Assembly (NCBI GenBank): GCA_902784065.1
Contig: CACZTJ010000003.1
Coordinates: 1 to 52,733, forward strand
From: an uncultured Prevotellaceae bacterium
GTDB taxonomy: Bacteria > Bacteroidota > Bacteroidia > Bacteroidales > Bacteroidaceae
Length of the DNA stretch: 52,733 bases
Reading direction: 5' to 3'
Shown: piece after piece, positions 34,092 through 42,696 of the stretch
Numbering within the stretch: position 1 is the stretch's first letter
Layout of the letters: each line of letters opens with the position of its first letter
Made by a program: the position numbers and the translations under genes
The notes under the pieces: model-generated
Databases searched by the model: none
What the model saw: the letters and a program-made list of their open reading frames with translations, nothing else
What the model was told of the DNA's origin: nothing

Positions 34092-36290
34092 TCAATCCTC
34101 CGCCAAGGTGAAGTCGAGTTGCTTGCGCTCAAGGTTGGCACGGGCTACCTGGATGCGGATGGGATCACCCAACTGATACTTCGTGTGATGGCGACGTCCG
34201 ACGATGACGAAGTTCTTCTCATCGAAGTCGTAGTAGTCGTCACCCAAGTCACGGATGGGGATCATACCCTCACAATGGGTCTCATCGATCTGGGCATAGA
34301 TACCATAGGAGGTGAGACCACTGATATGAGCATCGTAGGTGTTGCCGATCTTATCTGCCATAAACTCCACCATCTTATACTTGATTGAGTCGCGCTCGGC
34401 ATTCTGGGATATCTGTTCCATATTGCTGCAGTGCTCACAGAACTCCTCGTACTTATCCCTGTTGGCAGAGCGTGCACCATCCTGGTATTTCGTCAGCAGG
34501 CGATGCACCATCGTGTCAGGATAACGACGGATGGGTGAGGTGAAATGGGTATAGTAATCGAATGCCAGACCATAGTGTCCGATGTTATGCACACTATACT
34601 TCGCCTTCATCATCGCACGCAGGGCTACCGTCTCGATGGCATTCTGCTCACGGGTGCCCTCAGCATCCGACATCAGGGTATTCAGCGACTTCGTGATAGC
34701 ACCCTTCGTGCCACTGGTCTTCACCTTGTAGCCAAACTTAGCCACAAACTGGCGCAGGTTCTCGAGCTTGGCAGGATCGGGTTGGTCGTGGATACGGTAA
34801 GGCAGCGTCTTGGCCTTCTGTCCTTTCTTCACCCGACCGATCGACTCTGCCACTGTCTTGTTAGCCAACAGCATAAACTCCTCGATGAGTTTATTGGCAT
34901 CTTTTGAGGTCTTGAAGTAGGCACGTATGGGTTTACCTGTCTCGTCAATATCAAAGTGGAGCTCCTCACGATCAAACTTCACGGAGCCGTTCTTGAAGCG
35001 GGCTGCACGCAGTTTCTTGGCGAGGGCATCGAGCTTGATCAGTTCGGTGGCGTTCTCTCCCTTATAGGGGTTCTTCTTCGTAGCAGGGGGTGCGGGCTCA
35101 CCAGTGCCGTCCTTCACACCGTTATCCTCCAGCAACTGCTGCACCTTCTCGTAAGCATAGCGACGATTACTCTTGATGACGGTATGAGCCAGGTGCCACT
35201 TCTTGATATTCGCCTCATCATCGAGCTGGAAGATCACACTGTAACAGAGTTTTTCTTCGTCAGGACGGAGCGAACAGATGAAGTTGCAGAGGCGTTCAGG
35301 CAGCATGGGGATGGTACGATCCACGAGGTAGACACTCGTCGCACGGGCATAGGCCTCCTTGTCAATCGTAGAACCTTCCTTAACATAGTGGCTGACATCA
35401 GCGATATGCACTCCTACTTCCCAAAGACCGCTATCGAGCTTACGGATACTGAGGGCATCATCGAAGTCCTTGGCATCCTTGGGGTCGATGGTACAGGTGA
35501 ACACATCACGGAAATCCTCACGACGGTTGATCTCTTCCTGAGTAATGGTGGCATCAATCTTCTCTGCTGCCTCCTCCACATTCTTCGGATACTTATACGG
35601 CAGGTTATACTGCGCGAGGATGGCATGCATCTCGGCATTGTTCTCACCGGTCTTTCCGAGGATATCCACCACCGCACCGATGATGTTCTTATGCTCATTA
35701 TCCGGCCACTGCACAACTTTTACAACAGCCTTGTCATCGGTCTTACCACCCTTCAACTTACGTTTGGGGATGATGATATCGTGGACGAAGGTAGAGTCCT
35801 GCGGAACAAGGAAAGCCATATCCTTCTCCACACGCAGCTTTCCTACGATCTGGTCGCGGGCACGCTTCACGATCTCTATCACCATCGCCTCTTTGATATG
35901 CTTGTCACGACGGGCCATATAAGACACTTTTACACGATCGCCATCCATCGCCGACATCGAGTTACGCTCTGCCACAAACACAGGGGTACCACCATCGTCA
36001 GGCAGGAACGAGTTGCGCCCACTGGCCTTTCTGCGGAACACACCCTCCTGTACCTGTGTCTTCTGGTTCAGACGGTATGACGTGTCGCTCACCTTCGACA
36101 GGAAGTCATCCCACGCCATCTCCTCCATCGTGTCGATGGCGAGCATCTTCAACGGATGGGTATCAAACTTCAGTACCTTGAAAATCTGCTTAAACGAGAA
36201 GGTCTCGTTCGGATGATGCTGGAAGAGGTTCTGCAGCAGTTCTACTACCTGCTTCTTCCCCAGTCGTTTTCCACCTTTCTTCTTTCCCAT
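34092..36290 (-). CDS. rnr: Ribonuclease R
   Basis: A processive 3'-5' exoribonuclease that degrades structured RNA. I start at MGKKKGGKRLGKKQ (36290), 28 bp after the -7 box; MIKSMGKKK at 36302 is an alternative. The 732-residue protein begins with a basic and helix-turn-helix part, then cold-shock-like OB folds, the RNB catalytic domain (DAKDFDDALS with the metal-binding aspartates; FTSPIRRYPD later) and a C-terminal S1 domain. It is apparently a single-gene transcript with its own promoter and terminator. Confidence 0.94.
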   Translation of the reverse strand: MGKKKGGKRLGKKQVVELLQNLFQHHPNETFSFKQIFKVLKFDTHPLKMLAIDTMEEMAWDDFLSKVSDTSYRLNQKTQVQEGVFRRKASGRNSFLPDDGGTPVFVAERNSMSAMDGDRVKVSYMARRDKHIKEAMVIEIVKRARDQIVGKLRVEKDMAFLVPQDSTFVHDIIIPKRKLKGGKTDDKAVVKVVQWPDNEHKNIIGAVVDILGKTGENNAEMHAILAQYNLPYKYPKNVEEAAEKIDATITQEEINRREDFRDVFTCTIDPKDAKDFDDALSIRKLDSGLWEVGVHIADVSHYVKEGSTIDKEAYARATSVYLVDRTIPMLPERLCNFICSLRPDEEKLCYSVIFQLDDEANIKKWHLAHTVIKSNRRYAYEKVQQLLEDNGVKDGTGEPAPPATKKNPYKGENATELIKLDALAKKLRAARFKNGSVKFDREELHFDIDETGKPIRAYFKTSKDANKLIEEFMLLANKTVAESIGRVKKGQKAKTLPYRIHDQPDPAKLENLRQFVAKFGYKVKTSGTKGAITKSLNTLMSDAEGTREQNAIETVALRAMMKAKYSVHNIGHYGLAFDYYTHFTSPIRRYPDTMVHRLLTKYQDGARSANRDKYEEFCEHCSNMEQISQNAERDSIKYKMVEFMADKIGNTYDAHISGLTSYGIYAQIDETHCEGMIPIRDLGDDYYDFDEKNFVIVGRRHHTKYQLGDPIRIQVARANLERKQLDFTLAED

Positions 36291-36317
36291 AGACTTGATC
36301 ATTATTGATTTCTGGCA

Positions 36318-36325
36318 CAAAGATA
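36318..36325 (-). promoter_or_regulatory. -7 box of rnr
   Basis: TATCTTTG on the minus strand matches TAnnTTTG. A TTTG lies 22 bp upstream, slightly beyond the usual spacing. It sits about 70 bp from the divergent -7 box at 36399. Confidence 0.55.
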
Positions 36326-36398
36326 CTTTATTTTTTCGACAAAAGAACAAAAGAAACATAAAAATTTGATCTTATGTTCTTATGTCTAAAGTTTTTAG

Positions 36399-36406
36399 TA
36401 ACTTTG
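36399..36406 (+). promoter_or_regulatory. -7 box of the epimerase-PAP2 operon
   Basis: TAACTTTG followed by CACC, 18 bp before the ATG at 36425. No clear TTTG is seen 19-21 bp upstream, so this rests on the -7 match and position. Confidence 0.5.
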
Positions 36407-36424
36407 CACCCAAAATTTAACAAA

Positions 36425-37420
36425 ATGAAGATTTTAATTACTGGTGCAAGCGGATTTATCGGCTCTTTCATCGTAGAAGAAGCCCTCAGACGAGGCTTCG
36501 AGACATGGGCTGCTGTACGCAAGAGCAGCTCAAAGGCGTTCTTGCAGGACGAGCGTATCCATTTCATCCCACTCAACCTCTCATCGAAGGAGCAGCTGAT
36601 AGAACAGCTGAAGGAGCAGCAGTTCGACTACGTGGTGCATGCCGCCGGTGTGACGAAATGCCTCAACAAGGCCGATTTCCGTCGCATCAACACAGAAGGC
36701 ACCAAGAATCTGGTGGAGGCGCTGATGGCGGTAAAAATGCCGCTGAAGCGACTGGTCTTCGTCAGCAGCCTCAGTGTGTTTGGTGCCATCAAGGAGCAGA
36801 TGCCCTATGATGAGATCCGTGAGACTGATACGCCCCAGCCGAATACCGAATACGGACGCAGCAAGCTGGCTGCAGAACAATATCTGGATTCCCTCGGCAC
36901 CCGTGTACCTTATATTATATTACGCCCCACAGGTGTCTATGGTCCTCGTGAGAAGGATTACTTCATGATGGCCAAGAGCATCCAGCAGCACATGGACCTT
37001 GCCGTAGGGTTCCAGCGCCAGGACATCACCTTCGTCTATGTCACCGATGTGGTGCAGGCCATCTTCCTCGCTCTGGAGAAAGGCGAGACAGGCAGGAAAT
37101 ATTTCCTCTCCGACGGAGAGGTGTATCAGAGCACCACCTTCAGCGACCTGATTCACGAAGAACTGGGACGGCCCTGGTGGATCCGCATCACAGCTCCCAC
37201 CTGGGTACTGCGCATCGTCACCTTCTTCGGCGAATATGTGGGTCGTATGACAGGTAAGGTAACGGCTCTCAACAATGATAAATACAACATCCTGAAACAG
37301 CGCAACTGGCGCTGCGACATTGAGCCGGCCCGCCGGGAGCTGGGTTTTGAGCCCAAGGTCAAGCTGGAAGAGGGTGTGAAACGAACCATCAAATGGTATA
37401 AGGATAACAAATGGCTTTAA
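36425..37420 (+). CDS. NAD(P)-dependent epimerase/dehydratase (extended SDR)
   Basis: A 331-residue cytosolic SDR. I start at MKILITGASGFIG (36425), where the Rossmann TGASGFIG motif falls at the usual place; the open frame from 36374 begins upstream of the -7 box. SSLSVFG and YGRSKLAAEQY provide the serine, tyrosine and lysine of the active site. Relatives include nucleotide-sugar epimerases and 3-beta-hydroxysteroid-dehydrogenase-like enzymes of lipid or glycan synthesis. The next gene encodes a PAP2 lipid phosphatase and overlaps by 10 bp, so a role in envelope lipid or glycolipid synthesis is plausible but not shown. Confidence 0.85.
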   Translation: MKILITGASGFIGSFIVEEALRRGFETWAAVRKSSSKAFLQDERIHFIPLNLSSKEQLIEQLKEQQFDYVVHAAGVTKCLNKADFRRINTEGTKNLVEALMAVKMPLKRLVFVSSLSVFGAIKEQMPYDEIRETDTPQPNTEYGRSKLAAEQYLDSLGTRVPYIILRPTGVYGPREKDYFMMAKSIQQHMDLAVGFQRQDITFVYVTDVVQAIFLALEKGETGRKYFLSDGEVYQSTTFSDLIHEELGRPWWIRITAPTWVLRIVTFFGEYVGRMTGKVTALNNDKYNILKQRNWRCDIEPARRELGFEPKVKLEEGVKRTIKWYKDNKWL

Positions 37421-38376
37421 AAAAAGGTTTTAAGATATTTGAAATAGAGAAGAAGCCCCGTAAGGGTCTGCTCGCCGTCGAGTGGATCATCATCGGCTAT
37501 ATGGTGCTAACCATGTTGCTGGCATTCTTCATGACGACGAAGATCCATCATATTGAACCGATGATCTGGGGGCGCTTCCGCATGGTGATGATGATGCTGG
37601 GACTCTGGTTGGTCTATCGGCTGATACCCTGTCGGTTCACGATGTTCTGCCGCATCCTCCTACAGTTGCTCGTTCTAGGATTGTGGTACCCAGAGACCTT
37701 CGAGTTCAATCGTCACTTCCCCAACCTCGATCCGCTCTTTGCAGGATACGAACAGCAGCTCTTCAGTTGCCAACCTGCCCTACTCTTCTCGCAAGCCATC
37801 TCGCACCCTGTTTTCAGCGAACTGATGCATCTGGGCTACTCCTCGTATTTCCCACTCATAGCCCTCGTCACGCTCTTCTATTTCTTCAGAAGATATGATG
37901 AGTTCCTGCGTGCGGAGTTTATCCTCCTCACCGCCTTCTTCATCTATTACGTCATCTTCATCTTCCTGCCTGTCACGGGTCCACAGTACTACTATCTGGC
38001 AGCAGGGTTCGATCAGATCGCCCAGGGTGTGTTCCCTGATGTAGGCAACTACTTCGCCACCCACATGGAGAAAGCGACTACCCCTGGTTGGAACAACGGT
38101 TTCTTCTACTCCCTCGTGGAGGGTATGCACGATGCAGGCGAGCGCCCCACAGCCGCCTTCCCCAGCAGTCATGTGGGTATCACCACCATCCTGATGTTCC
38201 TGGCTTGGCGCACACGTTGCAAGCCTCTCTTCTGGTTCATGATGCCCTTCTACATCCTGATGTGTTTCGCCACGGTTTACATCCAGGCACATTATGCCAT
38301 CGACGTGATTGCAGGATGGATCTCAGCCATTGTCATCTATGCCTTTTTGCTTTTTTTATCGAAAAAATTTGTTTGA
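37411..38376 (+). CDS. PAP2-family membrane phosphatase
   Basis: A 321-residue inner-membrane protein with about six helices. The second and third PAP2 motifs are present as FPSSHVGI and HYAIDVIAGW, and GERPTAAF precedes the second motif. An N-terminal extension of about 130 residues with extra helices is longer than in simple phosphatases and recalls inositol-phosphate transferase/PAP2-like enzymes. It removes or transfers a lipid-linked phosphate on the periplasmic face. Its start overlaps the end of the epimerase gene. The -33 element of the greA promoter lies in its last codons. Confidence 0.82.
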   Translation: MALKKGFKIFEIEKKPRKGLLAVEWIIIGYMVLTMLLAFFMTTKIHHIEPMIWGRFRMVMMMLGLWLVYRLIPCRFTMFCRILLQLLVLGLWYPETFEFNRHFPNLDPLFAGYEQQLFSCQPALLFSQAISHPVFSELMHLGYSSYFPLIALVTLFYFFRRYDEFLRAEFILLTAFFIYYVIFIFLPVTGPQYYYLAAGFDQIAQGVFPDVGNYFATHMEKATTPGWNNGFFYSLVEGMHDAGERPTAAFPSSHVGITTILMFLAWRTRCKPLFWFMMPFYILMCFATVYIQAHYAIDVIAGWISAIVIYAFLLFLSKKFV

Positions 38377-38399
38377 TTCAGAATTAATTTGTATCTTTG
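38368..38399 (+). promoter_or_regulatory. greA promoter
   Basis: TTTG (38368-38371), 20 bp, and TATCTTTG (38392-38399) match the consensus fully. Transcription would start near 38406, about 118 bases before greA. Confidence 0.78.
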
Positions 38400-38435
38400 C
38401 ACACAGATTAAGTAAGGATAAGACATATTAGAAAC

Positions 38436-38479
38436 AAGGATTCCGACACAACAGAAACGTCGGGATTCTTTTGTTTTTT
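38436..38479 (+). terminator. Terminator/attenuator in the greA leader
   Basis: AAGGATTCCGAC (38436-38447) pairs over 12 positions with GTCGGGATTCTT (38459-38470), with two G-U pairs and an 11-base loop; a T-rich tract runs to 38479. It lies downstream of the greA promoter and 44 bp before greA, and no second promoter is seen in between. It may also stop read-through from the PAP2 gene. Confidence 0.72.
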
Positions 38480-38523
38480 GTCTATCGAAGCATCGAACAG
38501 TAAAACAATTAAAAGGAATAATT

Positions 38524-38991
38524 ATGGCTTATATGTCACAAGAGGGCTACGATAAACTGGTAGCCGAACTGAAACATCTGGAGAGTGTGGAGCGTCCGAA
38601 AGCTTCCGCTGCCATTGCCGAGGCCCGTGAGAAAGGCGACCTCAGCGAGAACTCAGAGTATGATGCCGCTAAGGAGGCTCAGGCTCATCTGGAAGACAAG
38701 ATCAACCGTCTGAAGGTGACAATTGCCGAGGCAAAGGTAGTTGATACCTCCCGTCTCAGCACCGATGCCGTGCAGATCCTGTCGAAGGTAGAAATGACCA
38801 ACATGACCAACAAGGCCAAGATGACCTATACCATCGTCAGTGAGAGTGAGGCCAACCTCCGTGAGGGAAAGATCTCTATCAAGACCCCGATTGCACAGGG
38901 ACTCTTGAACCACAAGGTGGGCGACGAGGTGGAGGTAAAAATCCCCCGTGGCACCATCAAGCTCCGTATCGACAAAATCACAGTAGGATAA
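38524..38991 (+). CDS. greA: Transcription elongation factor GreA
   Basis: A 155-residue factor that rescues backtracked RNA polymerase by stimulating transcript cleavage. The N-terminal coiled coil carries EKGDLSENSEYDAAKEAQ, whose acidic tip residues reach the polymerase active site, and the C-terminal FKBP-like domain follows (GLLNHKVGDEVEVKIPRG). The length is standard. It is cotranscribed with the HIT gene 4 bp downstream, and its leader holds a terminator that could limit expression. Confidence 0.95.
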   Translation: MAYMSQEGYDKLVAELKHLESVERPKASAAIAEAREKGDLSENSEYDAAKEAQAHLEDKINRLKVTIAEAKVVDTSRLSTDAVQILSKVEMTNMTNKAKMTYTIVSESEANLREGKISIKTPIAQGLLNHKVGDEVEVKIPRGTIKLRIDKITVG

Positions 38992-38995
38992 GACT

Positions 38996-39388
38996 ATGGA
39001 TATTTTTTCTAAGATTGCTGCTGGTGAAATTCCCAGCTACAAGTGTGCCGAGAATGAGGAGTTCTATGCCTTCCTCGACATCAATCCGCTGGTAAAGGGT
39101 CACACGCTGGTGATTCCCCGTCGCGAGGTAGATTACATCTTCGATCTCGATGACGACGAGCTGGCCCGTTATCAGGTGTTTGCAAAGCGCGTGGCCAAGG
39201 CCATCGGCAAAGCCTTCCCCTGTAAGAAGGTAGCCCAGGTGGTGCTGGGTCTCGAAGTGCCCCATGCCCATATTCACCTCATTCCGATGCAGTCGGAACA
39301 GGATGTGGATTTCCGTCGTGAGAAGCTGAAGCTCTCAGAGGAAGAATTCAAGGAAATCGCCGCTAAGATTCAAGAAGAGTTTGTCTAA
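38996..39388 (+). CDS. HIT-family nucleotide-binding protein
   Basis: A 130-residue histidine-triad protein, a nucleotidyl hydrolase or transferase acting on small adenylated or phosphoramidate substrates. The signature is VPHAHIHLIP (about residue 87) and MDIFSKIAAGEIPSYK is the usual N-terminus. Physiological substrates of bacterial HIT proteins are largely unknown. Its last four residues, EEFV, and stop lie in a hairpin whose other strand encodes the same four residues at the end of ManC. Confidence 0.92.
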   Translation: MDIFSKIAAGEIPSYKCAENEEFYAFLDINPLVKGHTLVIPRREVDYIFDLDDDELARYQVFAKRVAKAIGKAFPCKKVAQVVLGLEVPHAHIHLIPMQSEQDVDFRREKLKLSEEEFKEIAAKIQEEFV

Positions 39389-39404
39389 TCAGACAAACTC
39401 TTCT
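39373..39404. terminator. Shared bidirectional hairpin between HIT and manC
   Basis: AGAAGAGTTTGTCT (39373-39386) and AGACAAACTCTTCT (39391-39404) form a perfect 14-bp stem with loop AATC. The stop codons of both convergent genes fall at the stem tip and loop. No T tract follows in either direction, so it may act as a stability or collision hairpin rather than an intrinsic terminator. Confidence 0.65.
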
Positions 39405-40483
39405 CCGTATTTAATCGCCACCTCGTTGGCATATTTTTTCACCAACGCCGAGGAGTCACCTTTCTTACAGATCATCAGCACGTTGTCTTTCTCCACAACG
39501 ATATAGCCTTCCAGTCCGTTAAACACACCCAGGCGCCCCTTAGGCAGTTTGATGATGTTATTCCTGCAGTCCTCCATCTCCACCTGGGAGTCAAGCACCA
39601 CATTGTCATCCTCCACCTTCTGCATCGCCTCATAGATGGCATGCCAGGTACCCATGTCGGCCCATCCGAAGTCGCATTTCATCACAAACACACCCTCCGA
39701 CTGCTCCAGGATGGCATAGTCGAGCGACAGGTTCGGATAGCGTGGATAGTTCAGCTCCACATACTCCAGTTCCTCGCTTAAGGTATAGTCGGGCATCTCC
39801 ACCTTCAGGTTACGGAGCACCAATGGGAAGATCTTTTCGAAAGAATGGATCAGATGACGGGCATTCGACAGGAAGATACCTGTGTTCCAGTAGAACTCAC
39901 CGCTCTCCATAAACATCTTCGCAAAGCCACGTTCAGGCTTCTCGGTAAACGACTTCACCTTGAATACCTCAGGCTTGCAGCTCAGGTCGCCCAACTGGAT
40001 ATAGCCATACCCCGGTTCGGGTCGTGTCGGCTTCACGCCCATCGCCAGCAGCACATTATTCTCCGTTACATAACCCAGACCCACGCTGATGCTATGATAG
40101 AAAGAGTCGAGGTTCAGCACCAGCTGGTCTGAAGGTGTCACGATGATGTTAGCCTGCGGATCACGCCTCAGAATACGCATCGTAGCCCACGCCACACTGG
40201 GTGCCGTGTTACGGTGAACCGGCTCCAACAGGATGTTCTCTTCAGTCAGCTCCGGCAACTGTTCTTTCAACAGATCCAGATAGCTCTTACATGAACAGAT
40301 ATAAATATTCTCCTTCGGCAGAATTTTTACGAAACGGTCATACGTCATCTGAAGCATTGTTCTTCCCGTTCCAAAAAGATCCATAAACTGCTTAGGATAG
40401 TTTTCTCTACTTGCGGGCCACAGACGCTGGCCCCTGCCACCTGCGAGTATTACGCAGAAATTATTCTTTTCAGTTACTTCCAT
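39389..40483 (-). CDS. manC: Mannose-1-phosphate guanylyltransferase
   Basis: A 364-residue enzyme that makes GDP-mannose from mannose-1-phosphate and GTP for surface glycans. I start at MEVTEKNNFCVILAGGRG (40483); the open frame to 40582 runs through the promoter. The nucleotide-binding motif GGRGQRLWPASRENYPKQF is near the N-terminus, VTPSDQL and FGWADMGTWHAIYEA follow, and the left-handed helix part ends the protein. There is no C-terminal phosphomannose-isomerase domain, so it is monofunctional. No other GDP-sugar gene is adjacent. Confidence 0.9.
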   Translation of the reverse strand: MEVTEKNNFCVILAGGRGQRLWPASRENYPKQFMDLFGTGRTMLQMTYDRFVKILPKENIYICSCKSYLDLLKEQLPELTEENILLEPVHRNTAPSVAWATMRILRRDPQANIIVTPSDQLVLNLDSFYHSISVGLGYVTENNVLLAMGVKPTRPEPGYGYIQLGDLSCKPEVFKVKSFTEKPERGFAKMFMESGEFYWNTGIFLSNARHLIHSFEKIFPLVLRNLKVEMPDYTLSEELEYVELNYPRYPNLSLDYAILEQSEGVFVMKCDFGWADMGTWHAIYEAMQKVEDDNVVLDSQVEMEDCRNNIIKLPKGRLGVFNGLEGYIVVEKDNVLMICKKGDSSALVKKYANEVAIKYGEEFV

Positions 40484-40511
40484 GGATGATGTCCAATCAT
40501 TTTTCTGTGTG

Positions 40512-40543
40512 CGAAGGTAAGCATATTTCACGAAACTAACAAG
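40512..40543 (-). promoter_or_regulatory. manC promoter
   Basis: On the minus strand CTTG (40540-40543), 20 bp, and TACCTTCG (40512-40519) fit the consensus with one mismatch in each box. It lies about 30 bp from the divergent tRNA promoter. Confidence 0.6.
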
Positions 40544-40569
40544 TTTTTTTATGTTTTTTATCAGAAACT

Positions 40570-40600
40570 TTTGGTATTTCAATTTTTTATATTACCTTTG
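40570..40600 (+). promoter_or_regulatory. tRNA-Leu promoter
   Basis: TTTG (40570-40573), 19 bp, and TACCTTTG (40593-40600) match the consensus. The tRNA starts 38 bases downstream. Confidence 0.75.
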
Positions 40601-40637
40601 CACCCGCTTTAGGAGACAAACAGCAGCAAAGCTACAA

Positions 40638-40719
40638 GCCCAGATGGCGGAATCGGTAGACGCGCTGGTCTCAAACACCAGTGGGGCAACCCGTGCCGGT
40701 TCGACCCCGGCTCTGGGTA
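40638..40719 (+). tRNA. tRNA-Leu (anticodon CAA)
   Basis: The acceptor stem GCCCAGA/TCTGGGT, the D arm GGCGGAATCGGTAGACGC, the anticodon stem CTGGT/ACCAG with loop CTCAAAC (anticodon 40672-40674, CAA), a long class II variable arm and the T arm GCCGG-TTCGACC-CCGGC all form. The long variable arm and anticodon identify leucine. CCA is not encoded: the discriminator A is followed by CAT. Confidence 0.95.
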
Positions 40720-40740
40720 CATCAATCCTCCGATAGCAAG

Positions 40741-40776
40741 GTGCTGCAAGTTGATCGCTTGCAGCACTTTTATTTT
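40741..40776 (+). terminator. Terminator after tRNA-Leu
   Basis: GTGCTGCAAG (40741-40750) and CTTGCAGCAC (40758-40767) form a perfect 10-bp stem with a 7-base loop, followed by TTTTATTTTT. It ends 15 bp before the phosphatase gene. Confidence 0.88.
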
Positions 40777-40791
40777 TAAAAACAGTCTATT

Positions 40792-42696
40792 ATGAGAAAA
40801 AGTAAACTGTCGAGCCGCATCACTTGGCGTGTCATCGGAATCATGTTGTTCTTCAATGTGCTGATCATTGGAGCCATGCTCACATTTGTCTTTATCGTCT
40901 CACTGATGAACAGCAGTTCGCGCGGGCAGTATGTTGTCGACGGGATAGAAGGCAAGATCGAATCCACGCTGTGGGGTGCACATGAGGCGGCATCCAACAA
41001 CCGTGACGAGATAGAGCGAAACCTGGAGAGTCCGGAACGGGTCTTTGATGCCTTGGAGCGCGAGCTCTCCGTGAACCGCTTCCTGGGGGGCTTTGCCGCC
41101 TTCGAGCCTGACTACTTCAAAGGACAGGGCCGCTGGTTCGAAGCCTACGTCTATCTTACCGACAGCACACATATCAATCGCCAGCAGATCGGTTCAGCCA
41201 GCCACGATTACTTCAATGGCCCGTGGTATCAGAAAGGACTGAGTCTGGACAGGGATGGCTTGGGTTATCTGACAGATCCTTACTTCGACAATTCCGTTGA
41301 CAGTGCGATCTATTGCAGCTATGTGCTGCCTATCGTCGATCAGCAGGGACGTAAGGTAGGCGTATATGGCGTTGACCTGGATTATCTATGGCTCGACACC
41401 GTCGTCAAGGAAGTAGAGGATAATGTGAAGAGTGAATTCCACCTCGAGAATGAAGCGTTGGAAAGTTATGAGGGCGATAGTATTTACACCCTTTTCTCTG
41501 TTCAGATCCTCGACAGCAAGGGCAACAGAATCTATGGTTCCGACTCCCTTGACCTCAGTATTCTCAAAATTGATCAGAAGGACGCCTTTGGACATCTGAA
41601 GATGAAGAATCTGAAGGGCACACCTTATTATATCAGTTCCAAACAGCTGGCTCATACCAACTGGACGATAGCCGTCATACAGCATCGCGAGATGGTGTTT
41701 GCATGGGGGGTGTTGATGGCTATTGTCATTCTTTTCTGCATGAGCATCGGCGGCATCGTCATCTTCTTCTTCACAAGCCGGAGCATCCGCAACGCCACCC
41801 AGCCGCTGGGCTTCCTCTCCGAATCGACCCAGGAAGTGGCGAAGGGTAACTTCGACGCACCGCTGCCCACTTTCAAACACAACGACGAAGTGGCACAGCT
41901 ACGCGACTCGTTCAGCACCATGCAACAGTCGCTGAAGAAGTATGTGGAGGAAGTGAAGGAAACAACCAAAGCAAAGACAGCTATCATGAGTGAGTTGAAT
42001 GTGGCACACAGCATCCAGATGTCGATGATACCGAAGACGTTCCCCGCCTTCCCCGATCGTCAGGATATCGAGCTCTATGCCTCGCTGACACCTGCCAAGG
42101 CTGTCGGCGGCGATCTCTACGACTTCTTCATCCGCAACGAAAAGCTGTTCTTCTGCATCGGCGACGTATCGGGTAAAGGTGTACCAGCCTCACTGGTGAT
42201 GGCTGTCAGCCGCACGCTCTTCCGCAACATCGCTGCCCATGCCGATCTGCCAAGTCGTATCGTCAAGACCATGAACGAGAATATCTGCGAGGGCAACGAC
42301 AACTGTATGTTCGTCACCCTGTGGGTGGGTGTACTCGACCTGCAGACGGGTCGTCTGTGCTATTGTAATGCAGGTCACGACGCACCGTATCTCGGAACCG
42401 AGTTGCTGCCCTGCGATGCCAACCTCCCCATTGGTGTGGCACCAGACTTGAAATACACGGATCAGGAGGCGGTGATCGCCCCGGGTAAGATCTTATTCCT
42501 TTATACCGACGGACTGACGGAGGCCGAAAATGGCAGTCGTGCCCTTTTCGGCATGCAGCGCATCTCAGAGGTGATCAATGGCTTTAAGGGTTCGCCAAAG
42601 GAGCTGATAGAAACGATGGCTGATGCCGTCCATCAGTTTGTAGGTGACACCGAACAGAGCGACGACCTCACCATGCTGGCGTTCCGATTGTCTTAG
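40792..42696 (+). CDS. Membrane sensor with HAMP and SpoIIE-type PP2C phosphatase (RsbU-like)
   Basis: A 634-residue inner-membrane protein. A first helix (about 13-37) and a second (about 303-327) enclose a periplasmic Cache-like sensor (HDYFNGPWYQKGL, VGVYGVDLDYLWLD). A HAMP-like segment and helical linker (about 330-420) connect to a PP2C/SpoIIE domain with GGDLYDFF, GDVSGKGVPASLVMA, YCNAGHDAP, YTDGLTEAEN and SDDLTMLAF, which keep the metal-binding aspartates. Such phosphatases activate anti-sigma-factor antagonists or similar phosphoproteins. No partner is in the window. It begins just after the tRNA terminator with no visible promoter of its own, and its stop overlaps that of the convergent deaminase gene. 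Confidence 0.9.
   Translation: MRKSKLSSRITWRVIGIMLFFNVLIIGAMLTFVFIVSLMNSSSRGQYVVDGIEGKIESTLWGAHEAASNNRDEIERNLESPERVFDALERELSVNRFLGGFAAFEPDYFKGQGRWFEAYVYLTDSTHINRQQIGSASHDYFNGPWYQKGLSLDRDGLGYLTDPYFDNSVDSAIYCSYVLPIVDQQGRKVGVYGVDLDYLWLDTVVKEVEDNVKSEFHLENEALESYEGDSIYTLFSVQILDSKGNRIYGSDSLDLSILKIDQKDAFGHLKMKNLKGTPYYISSKQLAHTNWTIAVIQHREMVFAWGVLMAIVILFCMSIGGIVIFFFTSRSIRNATQPLGFLSESTQEVAKGNFDAPLPTFKHNDEVAQLRDSFSTMQQSLKKYVEEVKETTKAKTAIMSELNVAHSIQMSMIPKTFPAFPDRQDIELYASLTPAKAVGGDLYDFFIRNEKLFFCIGDVSGKGVPASLVMAVSRTLFRNIAAHADLPSRIVKTMNENICEGNDNCMFVTLWVGVLDLQTGRLCYCNAGHDAPYLGTELLPCDANLPIGVAPDLKYTDQEAVIAPGKILFLYTDGLTEAENGSRALFGMQRISEVINGFKGSPKELIETMADAVHQFVGDTEQSDDLTMLAFRLS

Noticed and set aside
34956-36080. 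Long open frame (374 codons) on the plus strand
   Set aside because: It is antisense to rnr and is explained by codon use there.
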